Source: Chloroflexota bacterium (GTDB taxonomy: Bacteria > Chloroflexota > Anaerolineae > Anaerolineales > UBA11579). From it: a stretch of DNA of 64,000 nucleotides. Location: the NCBI GenBank assembly GCA_013112575.1, contig JABFGG010000001.1, positions 186,001 to 250,000 on the forward strand, given 5' to 3'. Under the pieces are notes generated by a model that ran no database searches, was not told where the DNA came from, and worked only from the letters and a program-made list of their open reading frames with translations. Shown piece by piece: positions 53,601 to 60,946 of the stretch. Position numbers and translations under genes: made by a program. Every line of letters starts with the position of its first letter. Position 1 is the first letter of the stretch.

Positions 53601-56500
53601 TCACCTTGCCGGATGGCGACTACCGCTTCCGCGCCGATTTGAATGGTACGGAGTTCTGGAGTGACACCGTTAACCACTGCACGGTGCCCACCTGCACCTC
53701 CGCCAGTGTGACGGTCACCAAATCCTTGACGGTTACCGTCCTCGATACGGGCAGCACGCCCCAGGAGGGCATCTCCGTTTACGCATTTGATGAGGATACT
53801 TATACCAACTTCTCCGGTATCACCGACGTTAACGGTGAGGTCGAGTTCACCCTCCCGCTGGGCGATTACCGCTTCCGCGCCGACTTTAACGGCACGCAGT
53901 TCTGGAGCGACGAGCTCAATCACTGCACCCTGCCCGGCTGCGAATCCGCCTCTGTCACGGTCACCTTGCCCATGACGGTCACCGTGTTGGACACGGATAG
54001 CACGCCCCAGGAGGGCCTCTCGGTTTACGTCTTCGATGACGTCACCTACACCGGCTTCTCCGGCACCACGGATGCCAACGGCGAGATCGAGTTCACCTTG
54101 CCTGCCGGCGATTACCGTTTCCGTGCCGACTTTAACGGCACGCAGTTCTGGAGCGACGACATCAATCACTGCACTATCCCCGGCTGTACAGTTGCTGGCA
54201 TCACTGTCACCTTGCCCGTCACCGTCACCGTGCTGGACACGGATACCAATCCCGGTGAGGGCCTCTCCGTCTATGCCTTCGACGGTGACAGCTACACCGG
54301 CTTCTCCGCCACCACAGACAGCAACGGCGATGCCACTTTCACCCTGCCGCAGGGCAGCTATCGCTTCCGCGCCGATTTCAACGGCACGCAGTTTTGGAGT
54401 GACACCGCCAACGATTGTGACCTGCCCGGCTGTACGGATGCCGGTATCATCGTCAGCATCCCCGTCACCGTCATTGTTGAGAACACGGACGCTGTCTTCC
54501 AGGAGGGCCTCACCGTCTACGCTTTTGACGACGAGGTCTACACCGGCTTCTCCGCCGTCACCAACGTGGATGGTGAAGCCGAATTCACCTTGCCGCTGGG
54601 CGACTACCGCTTCCGCGCCGATCTCAACGGCACGCAGTTCTGGAGCGATACCGTCAACCACTGCACCCTGCCCGGCTGCTCGGACGCCTACATCACCGTC
54701 ACCATCCCCATGGTGGTCACCACTGAGTCCGAGAACGGCGTGCCCCGCGAAGGCCTCTCCGTGTATGTCTTCGACGACACCACTTACACCGGCTTCTCCG
54801 GCGTCAGCGATGCCAACGGCCAGGTGCTCTTCACCCTGCCGGAAGGCGACTATCGTTTCCGCGCCGACGTGGAGGGCGTGCAGTATTGGAGCGATGACCT
54901 CAACCACTGCACTATCCCCAGCTGCCTCAGCGCCAGCGTCATCGTGCCCGGCCTGGAGGGTGAGATCGTCACCTACGACATCGACTACGTCTACGACCCC
55001 CTCAACCGCCTCACCGAAGCCAACTACGATGATGGCAGCTTCTTCCACTACAGCTACGATGCTGTCGGTAACCGCCTGACCGAAGATGCCAACGGTGTGG
55101 TCAGCACTTACAGTTACGACATCGCCAACCGCCTGACCGACCTCAACGGCCAGGCTTACACCTGGGATGCCAACGGCAATCTGCTATACGATGGGGAGAA
55201 CGAATATGAATACGATCCTGCCAATCGTCTCTTTGCAGTCAGTGGTGAAAATGCATCCTACGATTATGAATACAACGGGCTGGGCGACCGCCTGACACAA
55301 TACATAAGCAGCAATACGACTTTTGAAGAAATGACATACACCCTGGACCTCAATGCCAGCCTCACACAGGTGCTCAGCGATGGCGAAACCAGCTACCTGT
55401 ACGGTCGTGGCCGCATTGGCGAATACCATCTCGATGACGAAGCATGGATGTATCACCATACCGATGCCTTAGGCTCCGTGCGCCAGCTGGGGGATGCCAG
55501 CCAGGAGATCATCTTCTCCCAGAGCTACGATCCTTATGGCAACCTGCTCAACACCGTCACGGCTGGCCCGGAGAGCAATTACGGCTACACTGGTGAATGG
55601 ACCGATGACACTGGTATGAGCAACTTGCGGGCGCGCTATTATGCGCCGGGTATGGGTAGGTTTATGAGTCGGGATGTGTGGAATGGGGTAGTGAATCGTC
55701 CGTTGTCTTTGAACAGGTGGAATTATGTTGAGGGCAATCCTATAAATCGAACTGATCCATCTGGCCTATGGTATTGTATTGGCCACCCTGATTGCGAAAC
55801 ATGGTTAAAAGACGCTCTAATACACCTTGGAACCCAAACCGGGCCAAAAGGAAAAGCCTTATATGATGATTTTAATAGATTCGATAAAACTCTCTTAGAC
55901 TCGTTTGTCTCTCCCGATTACATCTCTCAAATAACCTGTGGAGATATGATCATTGGGTTAGGGTATGAATTTAGAATCGAGCAGCCAAAGGGAACCAGTT
56001 TTAGCATGGAAACTCGTCCGGGCTTCATCCGAATTGCTCCATCTGCTTTAAATCTAAAACCTGAAGGTGGAATTGTTTCTCTATTAGGACATGAACTTTT
56101 CCATGTGGTTGGATTAGGTTTATTCTCAAATATCTCCATCCAAGGGGAGTTGCAGGCGGCCAAGTTACAAGCGGATTTGGACTTAGCTCAAGGACTGACA
56201 TTGGGGTCAACTTTAAGGAAAGCTCAAACACTGAGATTGGATTATGTTGTAGACTTGGATACTTATCGAGCGTTAGGTGGTTATGGTGCCTTGCAGCCCT
56301 ACGCGCCGCCTTTCACTATGTTGGTTGGCCCTAACGGAGAGACCTGTGAACAGGGGCCACTTCCATTCAGCTTTGATTTGATTTGTGATGTCCCTGACCC
56401 CGATCCGAAGCAACCTCAATCCCCTCCAAATCCCCCTACTATCCCACCAACTAAGACCACCCCAGTGCCGCCGACTAGAACTACACCAAGTCCACCGTAG
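44672..56500 (+). CDS. Giant secreted RHS polymorphic toxin with HExxH tip domain
   Basis: 3942 residues from ATG 44672, after GGGAGG. Order: signal peptide (~1-57); DUF7948-like region (~115-330); SBBP beta-propeller repeats (LLYSTYLGGSS..DE..GI.V type, ~370-835); RHS start DPVNTFTGAFEYAIEDLSIQSTVGS; YD repeats (~1000-2020); three jelly-roll (MAM-like) domains with conserved NWI and IDDV segments (~2030-2490); eleven ~82-residue beta repeats, each with a C-x4-C pair (~2525-3430); more YD repeats and RHS core ending GRFMSRDVWN...NYVEGNPINRTDPSGLW (~3430-3700); then a unique C-terminal domain with HELFH (3807-3811) and a Pro-rich tail. The RHS shell would encase a toxin, here a probable zinc metallopeptidase. 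A contact or secreted toxin is inferred. Confidence 0.88.
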   Translation: MLFGKSLSFSNFNNALHSYKKRGFKKRVARGFGTRVINAFMLVALLAPNITTVAQAAAPVLDGINFGAFFDSIGNPSIEINESNYQAPQFEHGTPIFGLRPQENVELTNSPPLPPVLFIENVGQFDSRARFQIQGSQGTIFLAEDAIWVSLIDTTSLEDTYEVDSQSAPEPISLDAVDLKLSFPDANPFVQLEGIEQPGTKASYFLGNEPVEWKSNVPVWEGIRYKDIYPGIDLEITSEEGQWVWRFVHGRQLPPVILERFPSLANQPLENVRLKVEGADQLQLDSAALRLETQVGIVSLPLIETDLLDQTTKSTVDASQADLKGNELTNPFAESNTKIPENDFFLPEPVESPEASNIGLLAAPAGGPPNRPDDLLYSTYLGGSSIDEVFGITVGPDDSVYVTGLTYSLDFPTEPPGSSSHQGLTDIFVSKIDLNTGELIYSTYLGGSTDDIGRGIKINDSGEAFIAGMTTSIDFPTTPGAWDRVTNEAAAYVLKLSADGSTLIYSTLLDGSSGEQGFDIAIDSAQNAYVIGQVYSADYPVTSGAYDETWNGDWDLFVTKVNPTGTDLIYSTFIGGSAADCEHVGAIQECELAISPAGEAYIVGPTLSSNFPLENAWDNTYHGGTFNSNDTAFLTKLNASGTDLVFSTFFGGSESICAQGCDIFVDQSATVYVAGGTVGALVIPAPQPPGYSPDYNGGVVDGFLMKFPPDGSSPDFFTYLGTGGLDEARGVSVDNRGHIYVVGHTDSAQFPVTTNAYDISHDFALDLTLTKFSPDGLNIQYSTYIGGTGDDWGGEILTPAEGFAYVTGFTYSEDYPVSANAYDDSFNGLRDIYVTKLEIDPSLEQQVMLTTGGLKGGSSADCQASDCSISATSNTSSNSGAQYTVADPVNTFTGAFEYAIEDLSIQSTVGSIPFTRYYSSNATGLYSDTFGIGWTHNHESNLIFEDDPGGIPGFVIFKANTANQYYFFDNGDGTYSPDAGLLASLIENVGVPTTYTVIDSSQNAYTFDDLGRITQYTDSEGHTLDYFYNDPGIGEERLARVEDEDGTRFLNFTYGTTGRLEIVQDHFSRQITYGYDANDDLTGIVDVLGQNWTFQYDSEHRITKITNPRDIDETTNVYDAEGRVIEQYDGLGLRIALLVYNADGTTVLTDALGNTTIHQYDESNIAVGATNALSQATASTFDNNFRPSTLTDEANDTTTLSWSADGANLTQVVDAAGNQTNMTYDGSNNLTDVIDARGFLTQYDYVGTLLTKTTDALGEETDYTYTPEGYLETITDARFNTTTYTYDAFGNVALITNAEGESTGFVYDALGRLEETTDANGFVTRHEYDAAGRLIKMIRNYDIARSQNDAGIWNIVTEYSYDEVGNQTQIKDTFGRVTQYEYDAVNRLVKIIDPQGNETTNTYDANGNLKTTTDALNRTTTYFYDELNRLIATSDPLGNTTSTAYNPDGTVASTTDAMGRTTSYTYDEVKRVTEVTDHLGNTTSTTYDEAGNVVATTDAEGRTTTFEYDALGRLVLQTDPEGGETEHFYDEVGNRVQTIDPRGNATTFVYDDLNRLETITDALGNETTYIYDELGNRTAIRDSNDNLTQFIYDDLNRVIQTIDPLNNTTSTVYDALGNVVSQTNAENETTTFTYDSLNRLEATTDPEGNVTSYTYDAVGNQVTVTDGNNHTTTTTYDDLNRPVTITDANSNSTTTVYNAVGNVINVSDGLGNSTAFAYDALNRQTSVTDAEGNTTSYTYDDVGNRLSMTDGNGVVTQFEYDDLNRLKAVIENYKPGFTPDHEINVRTEYSYDENGNRLTITDGNGNTSGFTYDVLNRLLTEKDPLNHTTTYGYDAIGNRTSLIDANGQTTTYSYDDANQLRYIDYPGFDYDVEFDYDDVGRRTQMEEDLGVTAWTYDDLGRPTAIMDPFGDTVSYGYDAVGNRTTLTYPDGKTVAYQYDSANRLTQVTDWDSLVTDYNYDAANRLSTVTIPSGVTTSYSYDDANRLLDINHQRNDFVTLSDFSYTYDGAGNRLTATESLVLAGFPEPPIPALVFPFSDDMELENENWIAEGSWQRVVFGLSGTHSWQASLEAPDSDESLTLNGYIPIPSTAERPELQFAETFDAFGDLTLLVEISTDYAETWNTLRTLTPEDFTEDWLTRRISLQGYQGMPVTIRFRAIATGPNGENAEWNIDDVAFVDRGPSADLGYPFNENVETGGSNWIADGEWAITDLVSVSPTHSWIYNPDALELLFGNYSLELDGAISIPVDAVEPQLSFQHSYEFASDAQAFVEVTKDNGVSWMTLDILGNDETDWQPVTYSLSGFEGETIRLRFRVLEGMEYEVNTWFLDDIRVEDNPNSLFDLGFPYFGDMEDGGTEWQTTGEWELNFDDYRSPIHSWLWASDPGQSGEQILQLNGEVTIPPDALDVGVLFWYKSPSFDEAELYVDISEDSGDTWTNVHGVFGDTSNNWFQGLIQMPSLAGKTITLRLRVEGGESPFASIRIEDLSIQENAISYLGTRQVASLPAPKLQLALAPPDNLSAPALQSETVTVTVEDTDGTLQQGLSVYAFDATTYTGITGTTDANGQVDLSLDPGDYRFRADLNGVQFFSDSVNHCTISGCTAATVVVTKPVTVTVTDTNSAPQQGISVYAFDGTTYTGTSGTTDANGEVAFTLQQGDYRFRADLNGTQFWSSDFNHCTLPGCESAAVTLTIPVTVTVQDPGGNPVAGISVYAFDDTTYTGKTGTTDANGEVVFTLLQGDYRFRADSNGTQFWSDTANHCTIPGCETATVTVSLPVTVTVTDTNSAPKDGLTVYAYDGTTYTNFSATTNASGEAMFTLPDGDYRFRADFNGTQFWSDTVNHCTVPTCTSAAVTVTIPVTVTVLDPGGTPQQDITVYVFDDATYANFSATSDSNGEVEFTLPQGDYRFRADFNGTQFWSDTANHCTIPGCEIASVTISLPLTVTVLDTDATPKEGLSVYAFDGETYTGFSGTTDVNGEIEFTLPDGDYRFRADLNGTEFWSDTVNHCTVPTCTSASVTVTKSLTVTVLDTGSTPQEGISVYAFDEDTYTNFSGITDVNGEVEFTLPLGDYRFRADFNGTQFWSDELNHCTLPGCESASVTVTLPMTVTVLDTDSTPQEGLSVYVFDDVTYTGFSGTTDANGEIEFTLPAGDYRFRADFNGTQFWSDDINHCTIPGCTVAGITVTLPVTVTVLDTDTNPGEGLSVYAFDGDSYTGFSATTDSNGDATFTLPQGSYRFRADFNGTQFWSDTANDCDLPGCTDAGIIVSIPVTVIVENTDAVFQEGLTVYAFDDEVYTGFSAVTNVDGEAEFTLPLGDYRFRADLNGTQFWSDTVNHCTLPGCSDAYITVTIPMVVTTESENGVPREGLSVYVFDDTTYTGFSGVSDANGQVLFTLPEGDYRFRADVEGVQYWSDDLNHCTIPSCLSASVIVPGLEGEIVTYDIDYVYDPLNRLTEANYDDGSFFHYSYDAVGNRLTEDANGVVSTYSYDIANRLTDLNGQAYTWDANGNLLYDGENEYEYDPANRLFAVSGENASYDYEYNGLGDRLTQYISSNTTFEEMTYTLDLNASLTQVLSDGETSYLYGRGRIGEYHLDDEAWMYHHTDALGSVRQLGDASQEIIFSQSYDPYGNLLNTVTAGPESNYGYTGEWTDDTGMSNLRARYYAPGMGRFMSRDVWNGVVNRPLSLNRWNYVEGNPINRTDPSGLWYCIGHPDCETWLKDALIHLGTQTGPKGKALYDDFNRFDKTLLDSFVSPDYISQITCGDMIIGLGYEFRIEQPKGTSFSMETRPGFIRIAPSALNLKPEGGIVSLLGHELFHVVGLGLFSNISIQGELQAAKLQADLDLAQGLTLGSTLRKAQTLRLDYVVDLDTYRALGGYGALQPYAPPFTMLVGPNGETCEQGPLPFSFDLICDVPDPDPKQPQSPPNPPTIPPTKTTPVPPTRTTPSPP
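52247..54957 (+). repeat. Eleven tandem ~246-nt coding repeats with Cys pairs
   Basis: Each unit encodes ~82 residues: VTVTVLDT..., LSVYAFD, TYTGFSGTTDANGE, FTLP.GDYRFRADLNGTQFWSD, NHCTIPGC. The DNA units differ at many third positions, so they have diverged but keep the same amino-acid plan. Two Cys per unit (C-x4-C) suggest a disulfide. It resembles carboxypeptidase-regulatory or Cna-B type modules. Confidence 0.85.
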
Positions 56501-56546
56501 TGGGTGTGCTACCGTGAAGAACGTCTATAACAATTTGACCAAAACT

Positions 56547-57533
56547 ATGATATTCATAAAAAAAAGGCTTCTCTTATGGTCGGCATTTAGTTTTGCTTTC
56601 TTTTTAGGTGCCTGCCAACCGTTGGATAATCTATTCGACTTGCACCAAGTTCCTACGCCAGTTGCTGATGGTTCTCTACTTATTAGTCCACCGGATGAAC
56701 CAAATCTTTTTTCACCAGATTGGCATCCAGATGGAACTAAACTTGCTGTGAATACCGAGTTTTTCTATGCTTATATTTTAGGTACTTCTAAACCCAACTT
56801 CTTTCCAATATCAGAAGCTGGGTTAGGGGCAAAAGGCATAAAGTGGTCACCAACGGGAGACCAAATCGTCTTTTTGAGTATAGAGTTTAATCCGGCGGGT
56901 ATTTGGTACCTGGATTTGAGTTTACCTGAAGACAAACCGCGTTTTATAGCTGAGGGGACTAGTACGGCCTGGTCACCTTCTGGAGATCAACTTGTGATTG
57001 GATCTCCAGGAGAAAGTGGATACCAAAATCAACCAAACGATTCCAGTTTATTTATTGTCAATCTTGGTGATGGCACCAAAACACCGATTTTTCAGAAAAC
57101 AGGGTTTTATTCAGGATTTGTCGAAATCGCTTGGTCACCGAACGGAAGATATATTGCTTTTGTATTTGAATATTATGCGAATGAAGATATTGAGGAGCAA
57201 TTCTTAGAATTGTATGTTCTTGATACACAAACTGATAAGGTCAGGGTATTGACAGATGATTCTATACTTCTCCAAGGCTTGAACTGGTCTGTTGACTCAA
57301 CAAAGATTTTATATCTAGAAGATACGACTTTGGGATTAGCGACATTTAGAATACATGATTTGGATGGACAATGTCATCAAATAGAGGCAAATTACAATCT
57401 TCTCTTAAACCCTAACCTATCTCCCGATGGGAAACTGATTGCATTTGAGGGTGCGGGGGGAGGGATATTTATTGCCGATGTTGAGGATCAGCTGGGGCCG
57501 GATTTTTGGAAAGAAGGAGATCAATGCAATTAA
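56547..57533 (+). CDS. Lipoprotein with TolB-like beta-propeller, candidate immunity protein
   Basis: 328 residues from ATG 56547; the frame runs upstream through the RHS gene end, which is rejected. MIFIKKRLLLWSAFSFAFFLGAC is a lipoprotein signal (Cys23). Six PD40/WD-like strands follow: PDWHPDGTKLAV, IKWSPTGDQIVF, TAWSPSGDQLVI, IAWSPNGRYIAF, LNWSVDSTKILY, NPNLSPDGKLIAF. It lies 46 nt after the toxin gene. Position matches an immunity gene, but unlike the other three lipoproteins it lacks the CxxPCW motif, so immunity is inferred from place only. Confidence 0.65.
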   Translation: MIFIKKRLLLWSAFSFAFFLGACQPLDNLFDLHQVPTPVADGSLLISPPDEPNLFSPDWHPDGTKLAVNTEFFYAYILGTSKPNFFPISEAGLGAKGIKWSPTGDQIVFLSIEFNPAGIWYLDLSLPEDKPRFIAEGTSTAWSPSGDQLVIGSPGESGYQNQPNDSSLFIVNLGDGTKTPIFQKTGFYSGFVEIAWSPNGRYIAFVFEYYANEDIEEQFLELYVLDTQTDKVRVLTDDSILLQGLNWSVDSTKILYLEDTTLGLATFRIHDLDGQCHQIEANYNLLLNPNLSPDGKLIAFEGAGGGIFIADVEDQLGPDFWKEGDQCN

Positions 57534-57673
57534 GCGGAGTCTTTTCTCCAGACGTCTAAAACTAACAAATCATATATCCTGGAATAAAAGATGTTCTTAT
57601 TAATTGAATACCCGGATTGTTAATTGATGCTTAGGTAATTACTTGGCTTTCACCGTAGTAATACTACCAACTA

Positions 57674-58070
57674 CACCTAGGTGTTCAGCGATGGTGAAAC
57701 CAGCTACCTGTACGGTCGCGGTCGCATTGGCGAATACAACAGCGATGAAGAACAATGGCTCTACCACCACGCCGATGCCATGGGCTCCGTGCGCCAGCTA
57801 GGCGATGCCAGCCAGGAGATCATCTTTTCCCAGAGCTACGACCCCTACGGCATGAGCACCGTCACGGCTGGATCGGAGAGCAACTACGGCTACACGGGAC
57901 AGTGGACGGATGCCAATGACCTGGTGCACTTGCGAGCACGTTACTATGCACCGGGCATGGGTAGATTTATGAATAGGGATACTTGGATGGGTAACTATTA
58001 TCGACCACTATCTTTAAATCAGTGGAATTACGTTGAAGGAAATCCAGTAAGCTTCACTGACCCCAGTGGA
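57674..58070 (+). repeat. RHS-core repeat, orphan copy 1
   Basis: The DNA from GTGTTCAGCGATGG to the DPSG codons repeats the RHS core of the giant gene (55370-55768). Many 15-25-nt blocks are identical, such as the SQEIIFSQSYDPYG stretch. Such shared DNA can support recombination between tips. Confidence 0.75.
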
Positions 58071-58778
58071 CATTGCCCCCCTAAGACAGACGAATTTAGT
58101 GATATTGATGTTTGCTGGATTGTCTTGAATCGAATCGAGCAAACATATACAACGGTTGATTTACAGTGGGGATTCAAAAATCGCTTGCTGCCGCCATCTT
58201 TTGAAGGGAAACGATGGACAGTATCGGAACTAAATACAATTGAAGCAGCACTTCAGAAAATTGATGTTGCTATGAGTAGTGGTCTAGGAGGATTGAAAGG
58301 CTCCTTTGGAAAGAGGACTCTAAGATTTGTTAGATATTCTGACTCCTTTTTGTATCCGGGAGGAATTTGTGGTCTCTTTGTTGGTAATCAAATCCACGTT
58401 TATGACAACTTCTCTTCAATCTGCGGAGAAAGGACCATAGTCCATGAAATTGCGCACTATTTGGATTGGAATTCGCGTTTCACGTTGAGTAAAAAATTTA
58501 GGGATTATGTTGGTGCTTCAATTAAGATGGTAAATACCCCCCTCCCAACTTGTCCACCCGAAGCGCGAGGCTATTGCTCAATAAATACTTGGGAATATTG
58601 TGAAGGCTCAGAAATTCCTCCATACTATTCTTCCGCCGGTGTTCCAAATGAGAAAGAAGATTTTGCCGCTTCTGTGGCAGAATATCTATATGAGGATGGA
58701 AGAAATATTGTTCCAGGACAAAAAAGATGGGAATTTATTGAGACACTATTTACCACTGGCCTGCCGCCCACACAATAA
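57681..58778 (+). CDS. Orphan RHS tip 1 with HEIAH metallopeptidase-like toxin domain
   Basis: 365 residues in open frame, but no real start: the first codon is GTG, preceded at once by a TAG (57678-57680) where the giant gene has CAG, and there is no ribosome site. It begins with the RHS core (SDGETSYLYGRGRIGEYNSDEEQWLYHHADAMGSVRQLGD, GRFMNRDTWMGNYYRPLSLNQWNYVEGNPVSFTDPSGH) and continues into a toxin domain with TIVHEIAHYLDW (His255-His259) and NEKEDFAASVAEYLYE. The two motifs fit a zinc peptidase with a downstream acidic ligand. It is probably a silent cassette. Confidence 0.75.
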   Translation: MFSDGETSYLYGRGRIGEYNSDEEQWLYHHADAMGSVRQLGDASQEIIFSQSYDPYGMSTVTAGSESNYGYTGQWTDANDLVHLRARYYAPGMGRFMNRDTWMGNYYRPLSLNQWNYVEGNPVSFTDPSGHCPPKTDEFSDIDVCWIVLNRIEQTYTTVDLQWGFKNRLLPPSFEGKRWTVSELNTIEAALQKIDVAMSSGLGGLKGSFGKRTLRFVRYSDSFLYPGGICGLFVGNQIHVYDNFSSICGERTIVHEIAHYLDWNSRFTLSKKFRDYVGASIKMVNTPLPTCPPEARGYCSINTWEYCEGSEIPPYYSSAGVPNEKEDFAASVAEYLYEDGRNIVPGQKRWEFIETLFTTGLPPTQ

Positions 58779-58781
58779 GAA

Positions 58782-59489
58782 ATGAAGAAATCTGCTAATA
58801 AAAAACGTGCGTCACTAATTGAGGGCTTCCAGTATCTAATCTTTGGCTCTCTGCTTTTAGGAGCTTGCTCTTTCTATGGGACAAGCCTGACGCCAACGGC
58901 TACTCATGTAACATCAAATGATTTTTCATTTGACTTAGCCTTGGTTGGAGAAGAAGACTGTAGACCGCCATGCTGGAATGAAATTATACCTGGTATAACA
59001 AATCTGGAAGAGGCCACCCGAAGATTACATCAGATGGAAAATTCGGGCGAAGGAAATCTTACAGATTATCCCGTGGATCTGGTTTGGCGAAATAACATCG
59101 GCACAAATTATTCTCTCCATGTAAAGGATGAGTCGATTGTGTGGATTGATATCCCCATAACGGAAACTACCCTGGCAGGTGTTATCCACCTATTTGGTGA
59201 ACCAAGTGGTTACAAGGCAATCGGTGAAGCTGATAGTGGATTATTTCGTCTCGAAATGTACTTCCCTTCTGACGGATTGATAATAACAGTCTGGGGGGAA
59301 ATGAGGAGGTTGAATAGCATTGAGCCAGATATTTCCCCTGAAATGGAGGTGACCGGAGTTCGCTTTATTGCTCCAGCTCCGGACTTCAACACGATGGTGA
59401 CAGAGTACTATTCATTGTTTGATGAAGTAGATTTTTCTTCTTTAGATTTCTATCCTTGGGAAGGGTTTGGTGAAATACCGTTAGAATAA
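58782..59489 (+). CDS. Lipoprotein, candidate immunity protein for orphan tip 1 (CxxPCW family)
   Basis: 235 residues. Lipoprotein signal with Cys29 (LLLGAC), then DCRPPCWNEIIPGITNLEEATRRLHQM, a motif shared with two further lipoproteins of the array. It starts three nt after the toxin stop codon. Surface lipoproteins beside each toxin and sharing a motif fit immunity proteins against peptidases in the envelope. The function is inferred; no family is recognised. Confidence 0.68.
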   Translation: MKKSANKKRASLIEGFQYLIFGSLLLGACSFYGTSLTPTATHVTSNDFSFDLALVGEEDCRPPCWNEIIPGITNLEEATRRLHQMENSGEGNLTDYPVDLVWRNNIGTNYSLHVKDESIVWIDIPITETTLAGVIHLFGEPSGYKAIGEADSGLFRLEMYFPSDGLIITVWGEMRRLNSIEPDISPEMEVTGVRFIAPAPDFNTMVTEYYSLFDEVDFSSLDFYPWEGFGEIPLE

Positions 59490-59799
59490 TGCTTATTGGA
59501 AAACATACTGTATGTGTGCAAAGTATAGACATTTTCTTATCTAACTATGGTGTGCAGTGGTACCGTATTATGACTGCGCTGGGATGATTACCAGCGCAGC
59601 GCAAGCTTGTCATAACTCTTTATCCTGTTTCCCACAGCCCCCACCAAGTATTTCACCGGCCACTTCCCCAACCGTAGTTCCGCGTCCCTCTACATTAAGG
59701 TCATACATTCACAAGGACTTCTTTGAGGCCACCGGTGTGAGTGCAATATAAGAGCAGATCTTCGGCCCGTGCAAGTACCTAACAGCCAGCTGGCCAACT
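59490..59799. other. Gap with possible toxin remnants before orphan tip 2
   Basis: No confident gene. An open stretch (59557-59751) encodes a Pro/Ser-rich end (PPPSISPATSPTVVPRPSTL) that resembles the Pro-rich tail of the giant toxin. It may be debris of an older tip. Otherwise nothing is recognised. Confidence 0.4.
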
Positions 59800-60090
59800 G
59801 GGCCAGTTGGGCGATGCCAGCCAGGAGATTATCTTCTCCCAGAGCTACGATCCTTACGGCAACGTTCTCAACACCGTCACGGCTGGGCTGGATAGTAACT
59901 ACGGCTTCACTGGTGAGTGGACGGATGCCAATGACCTGGTGCACTTGCGGGCACGCTACTATGCGCCGGCGATGGGTAGGTTTATGAGCAGAGATACGTG
60001 GGCCGGAGACCATCTATCTCCATTGTCTCTGAATCGCTGGAATTATGTAAAAGGAAATCCCGTAAATCTACTAGATCCTTCTGGCTTAGC
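59800..60090 (+). repeat. RHS-core repeat, orphan copy 2
   Basis: Homology to the giant gene begins at GGGCGATGCCAGCCAGGAG and runs to the NLLDPSGL codons. It lacks the first ~110 nt of the core found in copies 1 and 3, so it is a shorter cassette. Confidence 0.75.
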
Positions 60091-60913
60091 ACCTATTGGG
60101 GGTGGGGGAGCAATACTTGGTGTGACATTTTCAGCAGAGAATCATGCTACTTGGTCTCACGCGAATAGGATGGCAGTCTACAATGGAGTTGCAGATGTAG
60201 CTTTTGTATTATCAGATTTTCTTGTAGAAAAGGGGCATGACTATATTCCACCTGTCCAATTAGTAAACCGTTTTTTTGGTGGTCTGAATTTCCACATGAC
60301 AAATCAAAGCACGTGGAAGGATGCCAATAATAATAAGCAAAAAGATATTGGTGAATACTATTATTGCGCTCGAACCACAGGAGAACCGGAATTCTATCCG
60401 CCTGGAGTATTGTGTTACCTTGAGGCTCAAGAGGATGGTATTACTCCACGTTTGGTTATTCATGAGATTGGGCATGTTTACAATGCTACAGTATCGAATT
60501 TTATTGATAAAAATCCCAACGTATACATAGATAATCCCTACACTCCTTATGACGAAAGCCTGGATCCTTATGATCAATTATCAGTTAATGGGATTTTTTA
60601 CGAGAATGAGCAAGGAGAGCGAATACAACTCGCTGGCCTATCTAACGGAGAGTATATTCGGTTTACAGCTGAGAATAGTGGGTTGAGCTTTACAGAGAAT
60701 TCATATCGCGATGTAAATGAAGACTTTGCTGATACCTTTGCAAATTGGGTCGTTGCATGTACAGGCGGGCAGGGTCTACTATACGATCTTCCAGGCAACG
60801 CCAGGAGGGAATGGATGGAGTATCGGTTGTACCTCGATCTAACACGTATTCTTGGGCTGCCCTCACTTTTTAATCCTGATCATTGTTATGATCCTCTGGA
60901 TTATATTGAATAG
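59807..60913 (+). CDS. Orphan RHS tip 2 with HEIGH metallopeptidase-like toxin domain
   Basis: 368 residues from a TTG that replaces the Leu codon of RQLGDASQ; TAA lies 27 nt upstream at 59780 and no ribosome site exists. The core reads GDASQEIIFSQSYDPYGNVLNTVTAGL and GRFMSRDTWAGDHLSPLSLNRWNYVKGNPVNLLDPSGL. The toxin domain has RLVIHEIGHVYNA (His219-His223) and VNEDFADTFANWVVAC. The first ~80 toxin residues include a Gly-rich stretch (IGGGGAILG). Same family plan as tips 1 and 3 but a different body. Probable silent cassette. Confidence 0.73.
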   Translation: MGDASQEIIFSQSYDPYGNVLNTVTAGLDSNYGFTGEWTDANDLVHLRARYYAPAMGRFMSRDTWAGDHLSPLSLNRWNYVKGNPVNLLDPSGLAPIGGGGAILGVTFSAENHATWSHANRMAVYNGVADVAFVLSDFLVEKGHDYIPPVQLVNRFFGGLNFHMTNQSTWKDANNNKQKDIGEYYYCARTTGEPEFYPPGVLCYLEAQEDGITPRLVIHEIGHVYNATVSNFIDKNPNVYIDNPYTPYDESLDPYDQLSVNGIFYENEQGERIQLAGLSNGEYIRFTAENSGLSFTENSYRDVNEDFADTFANWVVACTGGQGLLYDLPGNARREWMEYRLYLDLTRILGLPSLFNPDHCYDPLDYIE

Positions 60914-60946
60914 AGTTGTTAGAATTTGAGCGAAGGAGAATAGGTG

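Noticed and set aside
52247-54957. Possible CRISPR or noncoding satellite reading of the tandem repeats
   Set aside because: Units are ~246 nt, code for protein in one frame and show third-position drift, so they are protein domain repeats.
52982-55048. Long minus-strand frame of 688 codons opposite the eleven Cys-pair repeats
   Set aside because: It is an artefact of the repeat codon use: it repeats the same residue pattern per unit and has no start context. The plus-strand frame is the real gene.
54036-55079. Plus-strand frame of 347 codons in another phase within the repeats
   Set aside because: Ser/Pro-rich shadow of the coding repeats with no signal or ribosome site.
59557-59751. Frame of 64 codons between array members
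   Set aside because: No ribosome site and no family. Kept only as possible debris in the gap entry.
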